Notes under the pieces: model-generated
What the model was told of the DNA's origin: nothing
The model's database searches: none
What the model saw: the letters and a program-made list of their open reading frames with translations, nothing else
Shown here: positions 63,373-64,000 of the stretch, piece after piece
How positions within the stretch are numbered: the first letter of the stretch is position 1
How the letters are laid out: each line of letters begins with the position of its first letter
Position numbers and translations under genes: made by a program
Assembly: GCA_038207625.1 (NCBI GenBank)
Contig: JBBQZO010000024.1
Span: forward strand, 1 to 64,000
DNA from: JBBQZO01 sp038207625
GTDB lineage: Bacteria > Pseudomonadota > Gammaproteobacteria > Burkholderiales > Burkholderiaceae_D
Length of the DNA: 64,000 bases
Direction: 5' to 3'

Positions 63373-64000
63373 GCGCCGTCTTTTGCGCTGGTGCCGTGCG
63401 CGCCGGCGGGTCCGAACACGCAGCCGATCTGGTCGAGCGCATCGTCGATCGAATACGGCAACGCCTTTGCCAGCAAGTCCAGCAGCACCAGCGCATTGAT
63501 TGCGCCGTCCTCCTCACCGACGCAGCGCAAGCGTCGCGCCATGGCCCCATTGACCCGGTGCAGCGCCTGATAGCTGGCCTTCAGCCCATCGAGCTGCCAG
63601 TCCGGCTGACCGCCCTGCTGCTGCACGAAGTACTGCGTCAGCAGATACATCGACGCGCTGCGATAGATGGTTTCGTCTTCGGTGGCAAACGGAAGGTGGA
63701 AATTGGCCATTGGCTTGAGCACGTCCATGTGCGGACAGCCACTGTTGGCAGCCAGTAGCCCCATCAGCGAACCGATGGCGCGCTGCACGGTGGTGCTTTT
63801 GCTGACGCTGCGCTCAGCCATCTCGACGTGCACCTCGACCTGGTCGTAGGAACGCAGCGCGCCCAGGCTGGCAAACAAGGGCACCAATTGCAACGCCAGC
63901 GGACAGTGCGGCGTGCGCTCGGGCGTCAACGGACAGTTCGGGCATTGGTGAAATGCCAGCCGGGTCCAGTCGGGCGCATCGGGCGGCGCCGGGGATGGCG
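63369..64000 (-). CDS. Cys-motif protein, unrecognised, N-terminus outside window
   Basis: The frame is open to the window edge, so the N-terminus is missing; about 210 residues are visible. Near the edge is FHQCPNCPLTPERTPHCPLALQL, a CxxC...C motif (3 Cys), followed by a helical domain (DQVEVHVEMAERSVSKSTTVQRAIG, SGCPHMDVLKPMANFHLPFATEDETIYRSASMYLLTQYF). I do not recognise the family. It lies upstream of copA, with 56 bases between; whether it relates to copper is open. Confidence 0.65.
   Translation of the reverse strand, partial: PSPAPPDAPDWTRLAFHQCPNCPLTPERTPHCPLALQLVPLFASLGALRSYDQVEVHVEMAERSVSKSTTVQRAIGSLMGLLAANSGCPHMDVLKPMANFHLPFATEDETIYRSASMYLLTQYFVQQQGGQPDWQLDGLKASYQALHRVNGAMARRLRCVGEEDGAINALVLLDLLAKALPYSIDDALDQIGCVFGPAGAHGTSAKDGA

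Overview
The window looks like a chromosomal segment of a high-GC betaproteobacterium of the Burkholderiales, most likely Oxalobacteraceae (Massilia/Duganella/Janthinobacterium-like). This rests on the rpsB-tsf-pyrH-frr-uppS-cdsA-dxr-rseP order next to map-glnD, the protein sequences, an MHFG-type PEP-CTERM protein and a TssQ-type lipoprotein. The genus is an inference. I saw no insertion sequence, prophage, integrase or CRISPR array.

Region 1 (1-6.8 kb, minus strand) is the translation / lipid-precursor operon: ribosomal protein S2, EF-Ts, UMP kinase, ribosome recycling factor, undecaprenyl-PP synthase, CDP-DAG synthase, DXP reductoisomerase and the start of RseP. It has internal terminator-like hairpins after rpsB and after tsf. 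Region 2 (7-12.4 kb, plus) holds a PEP-CTERM surface protein, methionine aminopeptidase, the PII uridylyltransferase GlnD and an RsuA/RluF-type pseudouridine synthase. Region 3 (12.7-16.9 kb, plus) is a type VI secretion phosphorylation module (TagH FHA protein, PppA-type phosphatase, PpkA-type kinase, TssQ lipoprotein) with no T6SS structural genes in view.

Region 4 (17-29.3 kb, minus) runs smc-zipA-ligA-galU-def-KirBac channel in a tightly overlapping series, with a PAP2 phosphatase and a DUF1631 protein upstream. Region 5 (30-35.6 kb) has a ClpP-like protein and, divergently, gcvT-gcvH-gcvP behind a consensus promoter and a tandem glycine riboswitch. Region 6 (35.6-45 kb) is accessory: a chemoreceptor and a Cache protein, a cupin, two identical tRNA-Arg(ACG) genes 4.5 kb apart, a TetR-SDR pair with a palindromic operator between -35 and -10, a Ycf48-like protein, an M28 peptidase and an unrecognised lipoprotein.

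Region 7 (45.5-58.4 kb) is accessory and envelope-centred: a CocE-type hydrolase, an RstAB-like two-component system facing two outer-membrane barrels, small proteins around an 18-copy GCTGG repeat (a very strong G-quadruplex motif), a His/Asp-tailed secreted protein, a LytTR/LytS-like two-component system, and an unrecognised two-TM protein whose start codon lies two bases after a G10 tract. Region 8 (58.5-64 kb) has dadA divergent from lrp, then copA-cueR behind a MerR-type promoter, and the C-terminal part of a Cys-motif protein that runs off the window.

The features most worth follow-up are the GCTGG repeat, the G10 tract before the unknown membrane protein, the T6SS phosphorylation module, the riboswitch expression platform and the duplicated tRNA-Arg cassette. 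I did not find a convincing multi-gene system that is wholly new.
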